A model generated the notes under the pieces. That model saw only the letters and a list, made by a program, of their open reading frames with translations, was not told the DNA's origin and made no database searches. Positions 17,112 to 24,526 of a stretch of 43,170 nt of DNA are shown piece after piece (position 1 is the first letter of the stretch; each line of letters opens with the position of its first letter). Position numbers and translations under genes: made by a program. The stretch spans positions 1 to 43,170 of the forward strand of contig JAJZPM010000029.1 of assembly GCA_021811105.1 (NCBI GenBank). Direction: 5' to 3'. Source of the stretch: Nitrospirota bacterium (GTDB lineage Bacteria; Nitrospirota; Thermodesulfovibrionia; Thermodesulfovibrionales; UBA6898).

Positions 17112-17471
17112 TTATTCGCCTCCTATCAGAAGGACCCTGTCCGCGCTGTATATCTTGGCGAGGTACCAGTGCATTGCGTTCCACTGTATACCGGGTATGC
17201 CTTCATCTTTTTTGACGCCCCTTGCCACGGTGCAGGCCTCGCAGGTGCAGATCTCGACGCCTTTTTCGAGAAGGGCCTTGAGGTATTTTTCGCCGGTCGA
17301 ATAATCCTTAAGGTGTTTCTGGTTCGCCTTCACCGAACCGGTTGCATTCCCTGAAAACCAGATGCTCACCTTGTGTCCTTTGGTCGCCGCCGCATCTGCA
17401 AGCTTCAGGGCAAAATCATAAGTCATGCTGCCTACAAGCCCCGGATAACATCCTATCGTTAAATTTCCCAT
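17112..17471 (-). CDS. DsrE-family sulfur-relay protein
   Basis: The 119-residue protein starts with a strand LTIGCYPGLVGSMTYDFALKLADAA and has KVSIWFSGNATGSV, then GVEICTCEACTVARGV containing three closely placed Cys; DsrE and TusD carry their active Cys in this position. It ends with a RVLLIGGE strand. It should form mixed oligomers with the neighbouring DsrF-like and DsrH-like proteins and exchange persulfide with TusA. It sits third from the end of the minus-strand operon. Confidence 0.82.
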   Translation of the reverse strand: MGNLTIGCYPGLVGSMTYDFALKLADAAATKGHKVSIWFSGNATGSVKANQKHLKDYSTGEKYLKALLEKGVEICTCEACTVARGVKKDEGIPGIQWNAMHWYLAKIYSADRVLLIGGE

Positions 17472-17480
17472 AGCGTCCTC

Positions 17481-17777
17481 CTACAGCCACGCGATTTTGT
17501 CGTATTCATTAAAGATAAGGTCAACTACGTCACCGTAATTGACGACCTTGACGCGCTTGTCCACGTCCGCGTCTTTCATGCCCCGTATCTGTATGTCCTC
17601 GGACAGTGCATAAAGATTCGGCGTTTTATCCAAAAGCGAGGAGGCCTTTCCGTTCTCCTTTGTCGTGGCGTGGTACACGCCGTTCTGGACAAGGATGATA
17701 CCCAGCTTGTCGGCCTTAAATCTCTCAAGGGTATCCGTTGTCAGCGTAAAGTCACTAACAAATACACCTAGTTTCAT
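17481..17777 (-). CDS. DsrH/TusB-like sulfur-relay protein
   Basis: The start at 17775-17777 (MKLGVFVSDF), behind a GGGGGAAGG ribosome site, gives 98 residues; a longer frame upstream is not supported. The length, the LGIILVQNGVYHAT segment and the tail VKVVNYGDVVDLIFNEYDKIAWL resemble DsrH/TusB, where the end reads like xxDYxxFVxLxxxxxxxxxW. No cysteine is present in this version, unlike catalytic DsrH. It is the first gene of the tusA operon. Confidence 0.75.
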   Translation of the reverse strand: MKLGVFVSDFTLTTDTLERFKADKLGIILVQNGVYHATTKENGKASSLLDKTPNLYALSEDIQIRGMKDADVDKRVKVVNYGDVVDLIFNEYDKIAWL

Positions 17778-17907
17778 ACCTTCCCCCTTCGTAAAATTTT
17801 TGCTACCAGCAAGGTTAATTTTATAACAAGTTATTCCTTCTTTTGTCAATATGAAATTAATAACACGCATATTAACCCTAACGTTGCATAAAGTGTGTGT
17901 ATTTAGG

Positions 17908-17982
17908 CCGTCCCGCAGTCTTTAGGCGGGAATCCATTCTTAAGAAAACATGGATGCCCGACTGAGAACCTCGGGCATGACG
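17908..17982. repeat. Dispersed palindromic repeat, copy 1
   Basis: A stem TCCCGCAGTCTTTAGGCGGGA is followed by AATCCA, a short variable spacer, and TGGATGCCCGACTGAGAACC leading into TCGGGCATGACG. The same wording recurs at 41268-41346. It is in a 480-base gene-free stretch and resembles REP/MITE-type repeats that start GTCATTCCCGC. The remainder of that stretch (17983-18245) contains no supported gene; a 30-codon ORF at 18136-18228 is not convincing. Confidence 0.75.
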
Positions 17983-18245
17983 GAAAAAGAACTATGACCT
18001 GGAGGTAACATTCGGTGAACTCCAGCATAAGGAGTGTCATCAGGCTCAAGAGCCCGTCAATCAAGCTTTTGTGGCTGTTAATTTACAATCTTTATGCAAC
18101 TGGAAGGTTAATCCTAAGATCAAATATCGCGGGGGATGAACATCAGGGAGATTGCCGGGAAGAAGAGAGCCGTGAAAGGATATGACCTGCGTCTAAAAAA
18201 AATTTTCTACTCAGGCGATTTCATATGATTTCCTCACGAGGTTTG

Positions 18246-18254
18246 TGCTATAAT
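18246..18254 (+). promoter_or_regulatory. Extended -10 promoter of the selenoprotein gene
   Basis: TGCTATAAT is a perfect extended -10 element; no good -35 lies 16-18 bases upstream. The predicted start point, about seven bases on, coincides with the GTG at 18261, so the message may have no leader. Confidence 0.45.
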
Positions 18255-18260
18255 CTTTTC

Positions 18261-19037
18261 GTGCGAAAAATTCTATTGATAGCTGCCGTCCTCTCGCTTG
18301 CGGTTATTATTGGACGCGGGAATGCACAGGCCTTTCCAAAAGGAGAGGAGAAGAAATGCAGCGAATGTCACACCCTCACCGCTGACCAGGCCCAGGAGGT
18401 GCTGAAGCCTTTCGCACCGGACGTCAAGGTCCTCTATATCAAACCGTCCCCTCTGATAGGCATCTGGCAGATCGCGATAGAATCCGGCGGCAGGAAAAAC
18501 ATCGTGTATCTCGATTACTCGAAAAAAATGCTGGTCCTCGGCAATCTCATCGATGCTAAAACGAAGGTCAACTATTCCAGGGAAAGCTTCGAAGAATTAA
18601 ATAAAGTTGACGTCTCGCAGATACCGCTCGGCAACGCGCTTGTGATGGGAGACAAAGAGGCTAAGCACAAGATCATCGTCTTCGACGACCCTGAGTGACC
18701 GTTCTGCGCACGACTTCATCAGGAGATGAAGAAGGTTCTGGAAAAGAGGAAGGACATCGCCTTTTATATATTGCTGTACCCCCTCCCGATGCATGCGGAC
18801 GCTGCCCGGATAGCAAAGGCCATACAATGCAAAAAGTCCCTCTCGCTCCTTGAAGAGGCATTTGAGAAAAAGAAGATCCCTGATGCAACGTGCGAGACCT
18901 CTGCAATCGACGACAATATTAAGCTCGGCCAGAAACTCGGGATCAACGGTACGCCTGCCCTCATCTTTCCTGACGGCACGAATGTCGCAGGAGCCATGAC
19001 GGCCGACGATATCATCAAGAAGATAGACAAGAAATAA
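18261..19037 (+). CDS. DsbC-like thioredoxin-fold selenoprotein with in-frame UGA (Sec) in the active site
   Basis: Two same-frame halves meet at the TGA at 18696-18698. Read through, they form one 258-residue protein. Residues 1-24 are a signal peptide. CSECH at 33-37 is a CxxCH motif. Residues about 45-135 resemble the N-terminal part of periplasmic DsbC-like proteins. The thioredoxin domain starts HKIIVFDDPE, then the UGA (residue 146), then PFCARLHQEM; relatives have Cys at the UGA position, so the active site is Sec-Pro-Phe-Cys instead of Cys-x-x-Cys. The cis-Pro loop GINGTPALIFPDG lies near the end. A perfect 7-bp hairpin lies 15 bases after the UGA. It should act as a disulfide reductase or isomerase in the periplasm. 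An upstream ATG at 18225 would add 12 residues but overlaps a TATAAT box. A TGC-to-TGA nonsense mutation is the alternative. Confidence 0.8.
18714..18731 (+). promoter_or_regulatory. Bacterial SECIS-like hairpin downstream of UGA
   Basis: CTTCATC and GATGAAG form a perfect seven-pair stem with loop AGGA. The loop begins 22 bases after the UGA and has a G within its first two positions, both of which agree with the general bacterial SECIS consensus. It lies inside the coding sequence, as bacterial SECIS elements do. It lacks the exact loop of the E. coli fdhF element. Confidence 0.6.
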
Positions 19038-19072
19038 TTTCTTCCTTGCCGGCCCAAAGTCCTTTTTTCATA

Positions 19073-19106
19073 TTGACAGGGATTTTTGTACGCAGATAAT
19101 ATAGTA
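19073..19106 (+). promoter_or_regulatory. Promoter of tRNA-Leu(CAG)
   Basis: TTGACA at 19073-19078 is a consensus -35. AT-rich -10 candidates TAATAT and TATAGT lie 18 to 21 bases on, immediately upstream of the tRNA. Confidence 0.5.
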
Positions 19107-19110
19107 GATT

Positions 19111-19197
19111 GCCGAAGTGGCGGAACTGGCAGACGCGCTAGGTTCAGGGTCTAGTGGTGGAAACGCCGTGGGGGTTCGAGTCCCCCCTTCGGCACCA
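19111..19197 (+). tRNA. tRNA-Leu (anticodon CAG)
   Basis: GCCGAAG pairs with CTTCGGC, followed by A and an encoded CCA. The anticodon arm CTAGG-TTCAGGG-TCTAG gives CAG, and there is a long variable arm and a GGGTTCGAGTCCC T-arm. Confidence 0.95.
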
Positions 19198-19263
19198 AGG
19201 TTGAACTCCTCAGATATTCGCAAAACGCGATATCCTATTTTTTCCACGGAACCGGGAAGGTTC

Positions 19264-19446
19264 TCAGCGGTCGAGGGCTTCACGCACCTTTTTCGCCAGC
19301 GTCCTGAGTGAAAGAGGCTTCTGGAGGAACTGCCCTGTTTCAATCTCCCTGCCGCCTGGCTGAAGAAGATTGTCCGCATTTCCCGACATATGCGTCCTCT
19401 CCGGCGTGTCCCCCTTACCCGCTGGTACGTTTTCCGTATTCGACAT
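19264..19446 (-). pseudogene. Receiver-domain tail of a hybrid sensor kinase, remnant
   Basis: On the minus strand a 60-residue frame reads TPERTHMSGNADN, then GQFLQKPLSLRTLAKKVREALDR and stops. The pattern Met-Ser-Gly-x-Ala, Phe-Leu-x-Lys-Pro-x-Ser and Leu-x-x-Lys-Val-Arg-Glu is the last third of a receiver domain from a hybrid histidine kinase. The phospho-acceptor Asp and everything before it are missing, so it is a gene scrap. It lies just 3' of tRNA-Leu(CAG). The stretch 19447-19809 holds no other supported gene except one doubtful small frame. Confidence 0.5.
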
Positions 19447-19587
19447 GGTCCTGATTATAGTTTACCCTCTTTTTCTCAGCCGGACTACATGAGCTGTACA
19501 GCAAGGGGCACTTACCCGCGTTTGACAGCGAAGTCATTCATTGATAAAAGGAATATGATAGTTTATTGCTGCGTCGAATAAACCTTA

Positions 19588-19734
19588 ATGATGCATAACC
19601 TAGAAGCGGACATGCTGAAAAAAGCCATAAAAGCGGCAGGAATTGACTGTGATTCACGTAAACGCGGATATCACGTGAGTGACTTTCCGAAGAAGGTTGG
19701 CCGGTCACACACGGGGACCTTGAGGAGCCGCTGA
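19588..19734 (+). CDS. Doubtful 48-residue open frame
   Basis: Two tandem ATGs open a 48-residue basic frame (start MMHNLEADMLKKAIKAAG) in the otherwise gene-free stretch before the GH43 gene. It has no visible ribosome site and no recognised family. It may be a small protein or the remains of a larger gene. Confidence 0.15.
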   Translation: MMHNLEADMLKKAIKAAGIDCDSRKRGYHVSDFPKKVGRSHTGTLRSR

Positions 19735-19824
19735 TTATGGACTTTTTTCACCACATCCGCCTTCTTTGTTGCGGTTACTTTTGCAACTGCAAGGTAAATA
19801 CTCGGTGAGGTGCTGGCTGACGAA

Positions 19825-20784
19825 ATGATCTTTAGAACAATCGCAGCTTTTGTCCTCTTTCTCCAAGCGACAGCTGTATTTTCTCCGGAAGAGGCATGTG
19901 CCGAGAAGGCTTACACAAACCCCGTGCTCGTCGATACCCTTTCAAGCCCGCATATGGGAACCATGGGCATCGGGGACCCGGCCGTAATATTTTTTGAAGG
20001 TAAATACTATCTCTACCCCACAGGAGACAATCATGGCTATGACGTTTATATTTCATCGGACCTCGTCCACTGGAAGAAAGGGCCGAGGGTTTTCATTTCG
20101 GCTGAACCGGGGGTCTGGGCGCCGCATGTCCTCTATAATCCCCCCGACCGGAAGTTCTATCTCTATTACACGGTCAACAGACGTGTGGGGGTTGCGGTGG
20201 CGGACAAGCCGGACGGGACCTTCAGAGATCTCGGCGCTCTGGTCGAGCACGCGATAGATGCGGACATGTTCCTAGATGAAGACGGCAGATATTACCTTTA
20301 CTACGCCGCGTATCCGAAATTCGGGATATATGTGCAGCCGATGGAAAGCCCGGTAACAATAAAGGGCGAATCCATCCTACTCATCCGGCCCGATGAGGCA
20401 TGGGAAAAAGAAGGCGAGCCGGTCACCGAGGCCCCGTGGATGCTGAAACATCAGGGAACGTATTATCTTCTCTATTCGGGCGGAGGCGCCAATACGCGCT
20501 ATTATGCTATCGGATATGCAACCGCGAAGGGCCCCCTCGGGCCGTTTACCAAGTACCCGGGCAATCCGATGATGAAAGAGGGCTGCGGTGTTTACGGTCC
20601 AGGGCATTGCAGCGTGATCGAAACGCCTGGAGGGAAATTATGGATTATCTACCATCAAAAAAAAGACGGCTTGAAAGACTGGGACCGCATGATCTGCATA
20701 GACCCTCTCTGGTTCGATGACCAGGGGGTCCTGCATGGAAGGGCCACCCGCGGGACACCGGAGCCTGCACCTGTGACGAACTGA
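19825..20784 (+). CDS. Secreted GH43-family glycoside hydrolase
   Basis: The ATG at 19825 is directly followed by a signal peptide (MIFRTIAAFVLFLQATAV...); a GTG 15 bases upstream is an alternative. The protein of 319 residues is a single five-bladed propeller domain. The three GH43 acids are in place: the base Asp51 in GIGDPAVIF, the second Asp145 in HAIDADMFLDEDG, and the general acid Glu202 in PVTEAPWML. Blades repeat Tyr-Tyr-Leu-Tyr-Tyr motifs. The family cuts arabinose- or xylose-containing glycans. No other carbohydrate genes are adjacent, so the substrate is open. Confidence 0.88.
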   Translation: MIFRTIAAFVLFLQATAVFSPEEACAEKAYTNPVLVDTLSSPHMGTMGIGDPAVIFFEGKYYLYPTGDNHGYDVYISSDLVHWKKGPRVFISAEPGVWAPHVLYNPPDRKFYLYYTVNRRVGVAVADKPDGTFRDLGALVEHAIDADMFLDEDGRYYLYYAAYPKFGIYVQPMESPVTIKGESILLIRPDEAWEKEGEPVTEAPWMLKHQGTYYLLYSGGGANTRYYAIGYATAKGPLGPFTKYPGNPMMKEGCGVYGPGHCSVIETPGGKLWIIYHQKKDGLKDWDRMICIDPLWFDDQGVLHGRATRGTPEPAPVTN

Positions 20785-20818
20785 CTCCCGCGTCCATTTT
20801 CAGCCGACAATTTCTTTA

Positions 20819-20846
20819 TTGACATTTCTTATCGGATTAGGATAGT
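20819..20846 (+). promoter_or_regulatory. Sigma70-like promoter of the DUF302 gene
   Basis: TTGACA (20819-20824) is followed 16 bases later by GATAGT (20841-20846). A second TATAAT-like box lies further downstream. The next gene begins at 20892 behind AAAGGGGGG. Confidence 0.5.
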
Positions 20847-20891
20847 TTAGCAATAAATATAATAGTAAACCTTGCAACAAAGGGGGGCAAC

Positions 20892-21854
20892 ATGAAGAGG
20901 AAAGTTTTCTATTTTATCATGGCCGTCGTACTGGTTTTTGCATCAAAAGTATACGCCGAGGATTTAGGCATGTATGTGAAGGTCTTGGACAAGGCACAGG
21001 GAACATTCGACGAAGTGGTAAAGAATACCGAACAGGCGCTTGCAAAGAACGGCTGGCAGGTACTCGCCTCTTATAATGCCGCGGTCCCCGGGGGATGCGG
21101 CCATAAGGCGCACACTCTGGTCATCCATTCTCCGTCATACGCCGAAAAGATAATCTCCCACGGCGTCAGATCAGCATTCGCCCTGCCGTTGAGGGTCGGT
21201 ATCTACACCGACGAAAACGGCATCGCTATTTCGTATCTGAACCCTGCATCGCTCAACAGGACGGTGCTCGGGGACAATGTCGAAAAAGCCCTCTCGATCA
21301 ACACCGCGAAGGAATTGTCCTCCATCCTCGCCTCGGCAGCCAGGGGAAGGGTGATAAACCAGCAGATGGGTGAGATCAGAGGCGAAGGCTACGTCGGCGG
21401 AATGGGCGGCGGGGCGTTCCTGGAAAAAATCGGAGACATCTACAAGAGGGAAGACGCGGGGAACGCATTCAAGGAAACTGCGGCAAAGGTCAAAGAAGGA
21501 ATCACCTCGAACACGAAGGGATGGAGGCTCGTCTATGCGCTCGACCTGGGCAGCAACATCGTCGTATACGGCGTCGACAAGGCCCAGACAGAGGCCCGCG
21601 CATTCGAGATCGCCGGCGAAAAGAGGGCATCAAAAGTGAATGCCTGCCCCGGAGTCGACCATGCCTCTGCTTTCCCGATCGAGGTGATAGTTTACAGGGA
21701 ACGGGGCATGGTGAAAGTCGTGCTTCTCGACGAGATGTACAGGATGAAGTTATATTTCGAAGATGCTGGGAAGTGGGCCTTCATGAAAAACATGGGCATG
21801 CCCGGCAGCATAGAAAAAGAGATCATCGCAATTTCGACCGCGAGGCTGAAATAG
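20892..21854 (+). CDS. Secreted protein with two DUF302 domains
   Basis: The 320-residue protein has a signal peptide (1-22) and two successive copies of a DUF302-like domain, about 25-165 and 190-318. Each has a strand-helix start (TFDEVVKNTEQALAKNGW; AFKETAAKVKEGITSNTKGW), a Cys/His-containing middle (GGCGHKAHTLVIHSP; NACPGVDHASAFPIEV) and a glycolytic-like GxYxDENGIAISYLNP segment in the first copy. A Gly-rich linker (GEGYVGGMGGGAF) joins them. The role of the family is unknown. The conserved Cys-His in both copies hints at metal or haem binding, which is inference. Confidence 0.82.
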   Translation: MKRKVFYFIMAVVLVFASKVYAEDLGMYVKVLDKAQGTFDEVVKNTEQALAKNGWQVLASYNAAVPGGCGHKAHTLVIHSPSYAEKIISHGVRSAFALPLRVGIYTDENGIAISYLNPASLNRTVLGDNVEKALSINTAKELSSILASAARGRVINQQMGEIRGEGYVGGMGGGAFLEKIGDIYKREDAGNAFKETAAKVKEGITSNTKGWRLVYALDLGSNIVVYGVDKAQTEARAFEIAGEKRASKVNACPGVDHASAFPIEVIVYRERGMVKVVLLDEMYRMKLYFEDAGKWAFMKNMGMPGSIEKEIIAISTARLK

Positions 21855-21944
21855 CCGAGAGACACTTACATAATAATATCCTTTACTGACCACCGGGGAA
21901 ACACCGCGGGCTTGTTGCCCTTGCCTGTACCACAATAACGGGGA

Positions 21945-24206
21945 CTAGCTCGAGCCCACCGGTGTTTCTTCCTCTTTCTTTGCCTCGGACTTGTAACCGC
22001 ACTCCTTATTGAGACAGATCAGGGTGGCTTCTCCGGCCTTGTTCCTCTTTTCTCCAAGGAAGGCAGCGCCGCACTGCGGGCATTTTTCGGGGACCGGCCT
22101 GTACCACGTTGCAAACTTGCATTTCGGATAATTGCTGCAACTCCAGAAGGGCTTGCCCTTTCTCGACCTCCTCTCGACGATGTCCCCGCCGTCTTCGGGA
22201 CATTTGACGCCGGTCGCCACAGGTTTGGTCGTCTTGCACTCGGGGTACTTCGAACAGGCGAAGAACTTCCCGAACCTCCCGGATTTGAGGACCATCGGCG
22301 AACCGCACTTCGGGCATTTTTCGTCGGTCTCAATACTTGCGGCCGCCTGCTTTTCCCCTTCGAGGGGCTTTGCGTTTTTGCATTCCGGAAAACCGGAACA
22401 CGCGAGGAAACGGCCGTGCCTGCCCCACCGGACCACCATCGGAAGACCGCATTTTTCACAGACCTCTTCGGTCGGGATATCCTGAGGCTTCACCTTTCCC
22501 GGTATCGCGAGCGCCTCGGCAAGCTTCTTATGGAACGGGCCATAGAAGTCCTTCACCACCTTGACCCACTTCATCTTTCCATCTTCAATCCGGTCGAGCC
22601 TCTCTTCCATCGAAGCGGTAAACCCTATCTCCATCAGTTCGGTAAAGCGCTCGACCAGGAGGTCGTTGACCACCGAGCCCAGTTCGGTCGGCGAAAACCT
22701 CCCGTCGGCCTTGTGAACGTACTTCCTTTCCTGTATGGTCGAAAGAATCGCGGCATAGGTACTCGGCCGGCCGATACCTTTTTCCTCAAGCACCTTTACG
22801 AGCGAGGCCTCGGTATAGCGCGGAGGAGGCTGGGTAAAGTGCTGTTTCGGCAGCAGGTTCAGGAGCTTCAGCTCCTCGCCCTCTTTCAGATCGGGAAGAA
22901 GCGCCTCGTTTTCTTCGAGCATTTCGTCCGTGCTCTCGGTATAGAGCGCCATAAACCCCTGGAATTTGATGACGCTGCCGGATGCGCGGAACACCGTCTC
23001 TCCTTTGCATCTGTCGCAGGTGATCTCGAAGGTGGTCTGCTCGAGCTGCGCGGGGGCCATCTGGCTTGCGACAAACCGGTTCCAGATGAGCTTGTAGAGC
23101 GCGGCCTGCTCTTTGCTCAGATATTTCTTTATCGCCTCGGGAGCATTGGTCATGTAGGTGGGCCGTATGGCCTCGTGGGCCTCCTGGGCGGTTTCTTTGC
23201 TCTTATAAAAGGGAGGTTTTTCGGGCAGGAAGTCCTTCCCGTAAGTGTTCTGTATAAAGTCTCTCGCCGCCTGCTGCGCTTCGGCGGCAACCCTGAGCGA
23301 ATCGGTCCTCATATACGTGATGAGACCGACCGCCCCTTCCTCCCCGAGTTCGATCCCTTCGTAAAGCTGCTGGGCGACCGCCATCGTCTTCTTTGCAGTG
23401 AAACGGAGTTTTCTCGCCGCTTCCTGCTGGAGGGTGCTCGTGATGAAAGGAGGAGAGGGCATCCTCTTCCTCATCTTCCGCTCGATCCTGGCGAGGATGA
23501 ACCTGCCTCCCCTGACGTCGCCCAGGACCGCATCAGCAGAGGCCGCATTCTTTATGTCGGCCTTTTCACCGCCATACCTGAAGAGCTTCGCCCAGAACCG
23601 GGGCTTCGACGAGCCCTCGAATTCGGCGTTGATCGACCAGTATTCCTCGGGTTTGAAGGCCTCGATCTCGCGCTCCCTTTCGACCACGAGCCTCACTGCA
23701 ACCGACTGGACCCTTCCGGCGCTGAGTCCCCTTCTCACCTTTCTCCAGAGCAGCGGGCTCAGTTCATAGCCGACGAGTCTGTCGAGTATCCTGCGCGCCT
23801 GCTGCGCGTCGACCTTCTGCATATCGACCTCGCCGGGGTGTTTGATTGAGTCGAGGACCGCGCTTTTCGTGATCTCGTTGAATTTTATGCGATAGATCTG
23901 TTTGGATTTTCCCTTCACCTCTTCGGCGATATGCCAGGCGATCGCCTCACCTTCCCTGTCCGGGTCGGGCGCGATGTAGATGACGTCCGCCTCTTTCGAC
24001 GCCTTCTTCAGTTCCCTGATCACCTTCTCCTTGCCCGGGATTACGATATAGTTGGGCGTAAAATTATTTTCGATATCGATGCCCATCTCCTTGACGGGCA
24101 GGTCTTTTATGTGGCCGACCGATGCCTTGACCTCGTACGATTTCCCGAGAATCTTGCTGATCGTCTTTGCCTTCGCAGGAGATTCAACTATGACGAGAGA
24201 CTTCAT
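21945..24206 (-). CDS. topA: DNA topoisomerase I
   Basis: The 753-residue type IA topoisomerase relaxes negative supercoils. The Toprim domain has Glu9 (IVESPAKAKTI) and the acidic triad DPDREGE (81-87). The catalytic Tyr298 is in GLITYMRTDS. Four C-terminal zinc-ribbon segments follow from about residue 580, of which at least the first three have the C-x-x-C or similar, then C-x4/5-C spacing; the last is CPQCG...CLNKEC. ATG sits behind AGGAGG. It lies downstream of dprA in the common dprA-topA order, with one small gene between. Confidence 0.96.
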   Translation of the reverse strand: MKSLVIVESPAKAKTISKILGKSYEVKASVGHIKDLPVKEMGIDIENNFTPNYIVIPGKEKVIRELKKASKEADVIYIAPDPDREGEAIAWHIAEEVKGKSKQIYRIKFNEITKSAVLDSIKHPGEVDMQKVDAQQARRILDRLVGYELSPLLWRKVRRGLSAGRVQSVAVRLVVEREREIEAFKPEEYWSINAEFEGSSKPRFWAKLFRYGGEKADIKNAASADAVLGDVRGGRFILARIERKMRKRMPSPPFITSTLQQEAARKLRFTAKKTMAVAQQLYEGIELGEEGAVGLITYMRTDSLRVAAEAQQAARDFIQNTYGKDFLPEKPPFYKSKETAQEAHEAIRPTYMTNAPEAIKKYLSKEQAALYKLIWNRFVASQMAPAQLEQTTFEITCDRCKGETVFRASGSVIKFQGFMALYTESTDEMLEENEALLPDLKEGEELKLLNLLPKQHFTQPPPRYTEASLVKVLEEKGIGRPSTYAAILSTIQERKYVHKADGRFSPTELGSVVNDLLVERFTELMEIGFTASMEERLDRIEDGKMKWVKVVKDFYGPFHKKLAEALAIPGKVKPQDIPTEEVCEKCGLPMVVRWGRHGRFLACSGFPECKNAKPLEGEKQAAASIETDEKCPKCGSPMVLKSGRFGKFFACSKYPECKTTKPVATGVKCPEDGGDIVERRSRKGKPFWSCSNYPKCKFATWYRPVPEKCPQCGAAFLGEKRNKAGEATLICLNKECGYKSEAKKEEETPVGSS

Positions 24207-24233
24207 TGCCGGCCTCCTGACTGCAGCGTTTTA

Positions 24234-24518
24234 TCAATTCCATACGACCCTCTTTCCTCCGCCGAATACCAGAGAATAGATCTCTTCTTTTTCGAACGAA
24301 CTTTTCTTCAACAATATATAGACCAGAAGCGACTTCAGGATGTCGAGCTCGTCCTCGTCGAGACTTTCGGAGGACTCCAGCGCCGCGAGTTCCTCACTGA
24401 TATCGACAAGGTCCGGCTCATCATAATTGATATTATCAAGGATCTCTTCGGAATAGAACTCCGCATCCTTCAGATCTCTCGTGATCATCTTCAGCATTTT
24501 TATCAGTTTCTTGGACAA
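24234..24518 (-). CDS. Small acidic conserved-looking protein between dprA and topA
   Basis: A TTG start with a GAGGTG ribosome site gives 94 residues, rich in Glu, Asp, Leu and Ser, probably all helical; it ends with a basic VFGGGKRVVWN tail. The gaps to dprA (8 bases) and topA (27 bases) are short and on the same strand, so it belongs to their transcript. No family recognised. Confidence 0.7.
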   Translation of the reverse strand: MSKKLIKMLKMITRDLKDAEFYSEEILDNINYDEPDLVDISEELAALESSESLDEDELDILKSLLVYILLKKSSFEKEEIYSLVFGGGKRVVWN

Positions 24519-24526
24519 CGTTCACC

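Noticed and set aside
18136-18228. A 30-codon ORF with GGGGG upstream whose stop overlaps the ATG at 18225
   Set aside because: No recognisable protein; the better start for the selenoprotein is at 18261 and the overlap is probably chance.
22416-23849. A 477-codon plus-strand frame opposite topA
   Set aside because: It is the antisense shadow of a GC-rich conserved gene; topA has all its motifs on the other strand.
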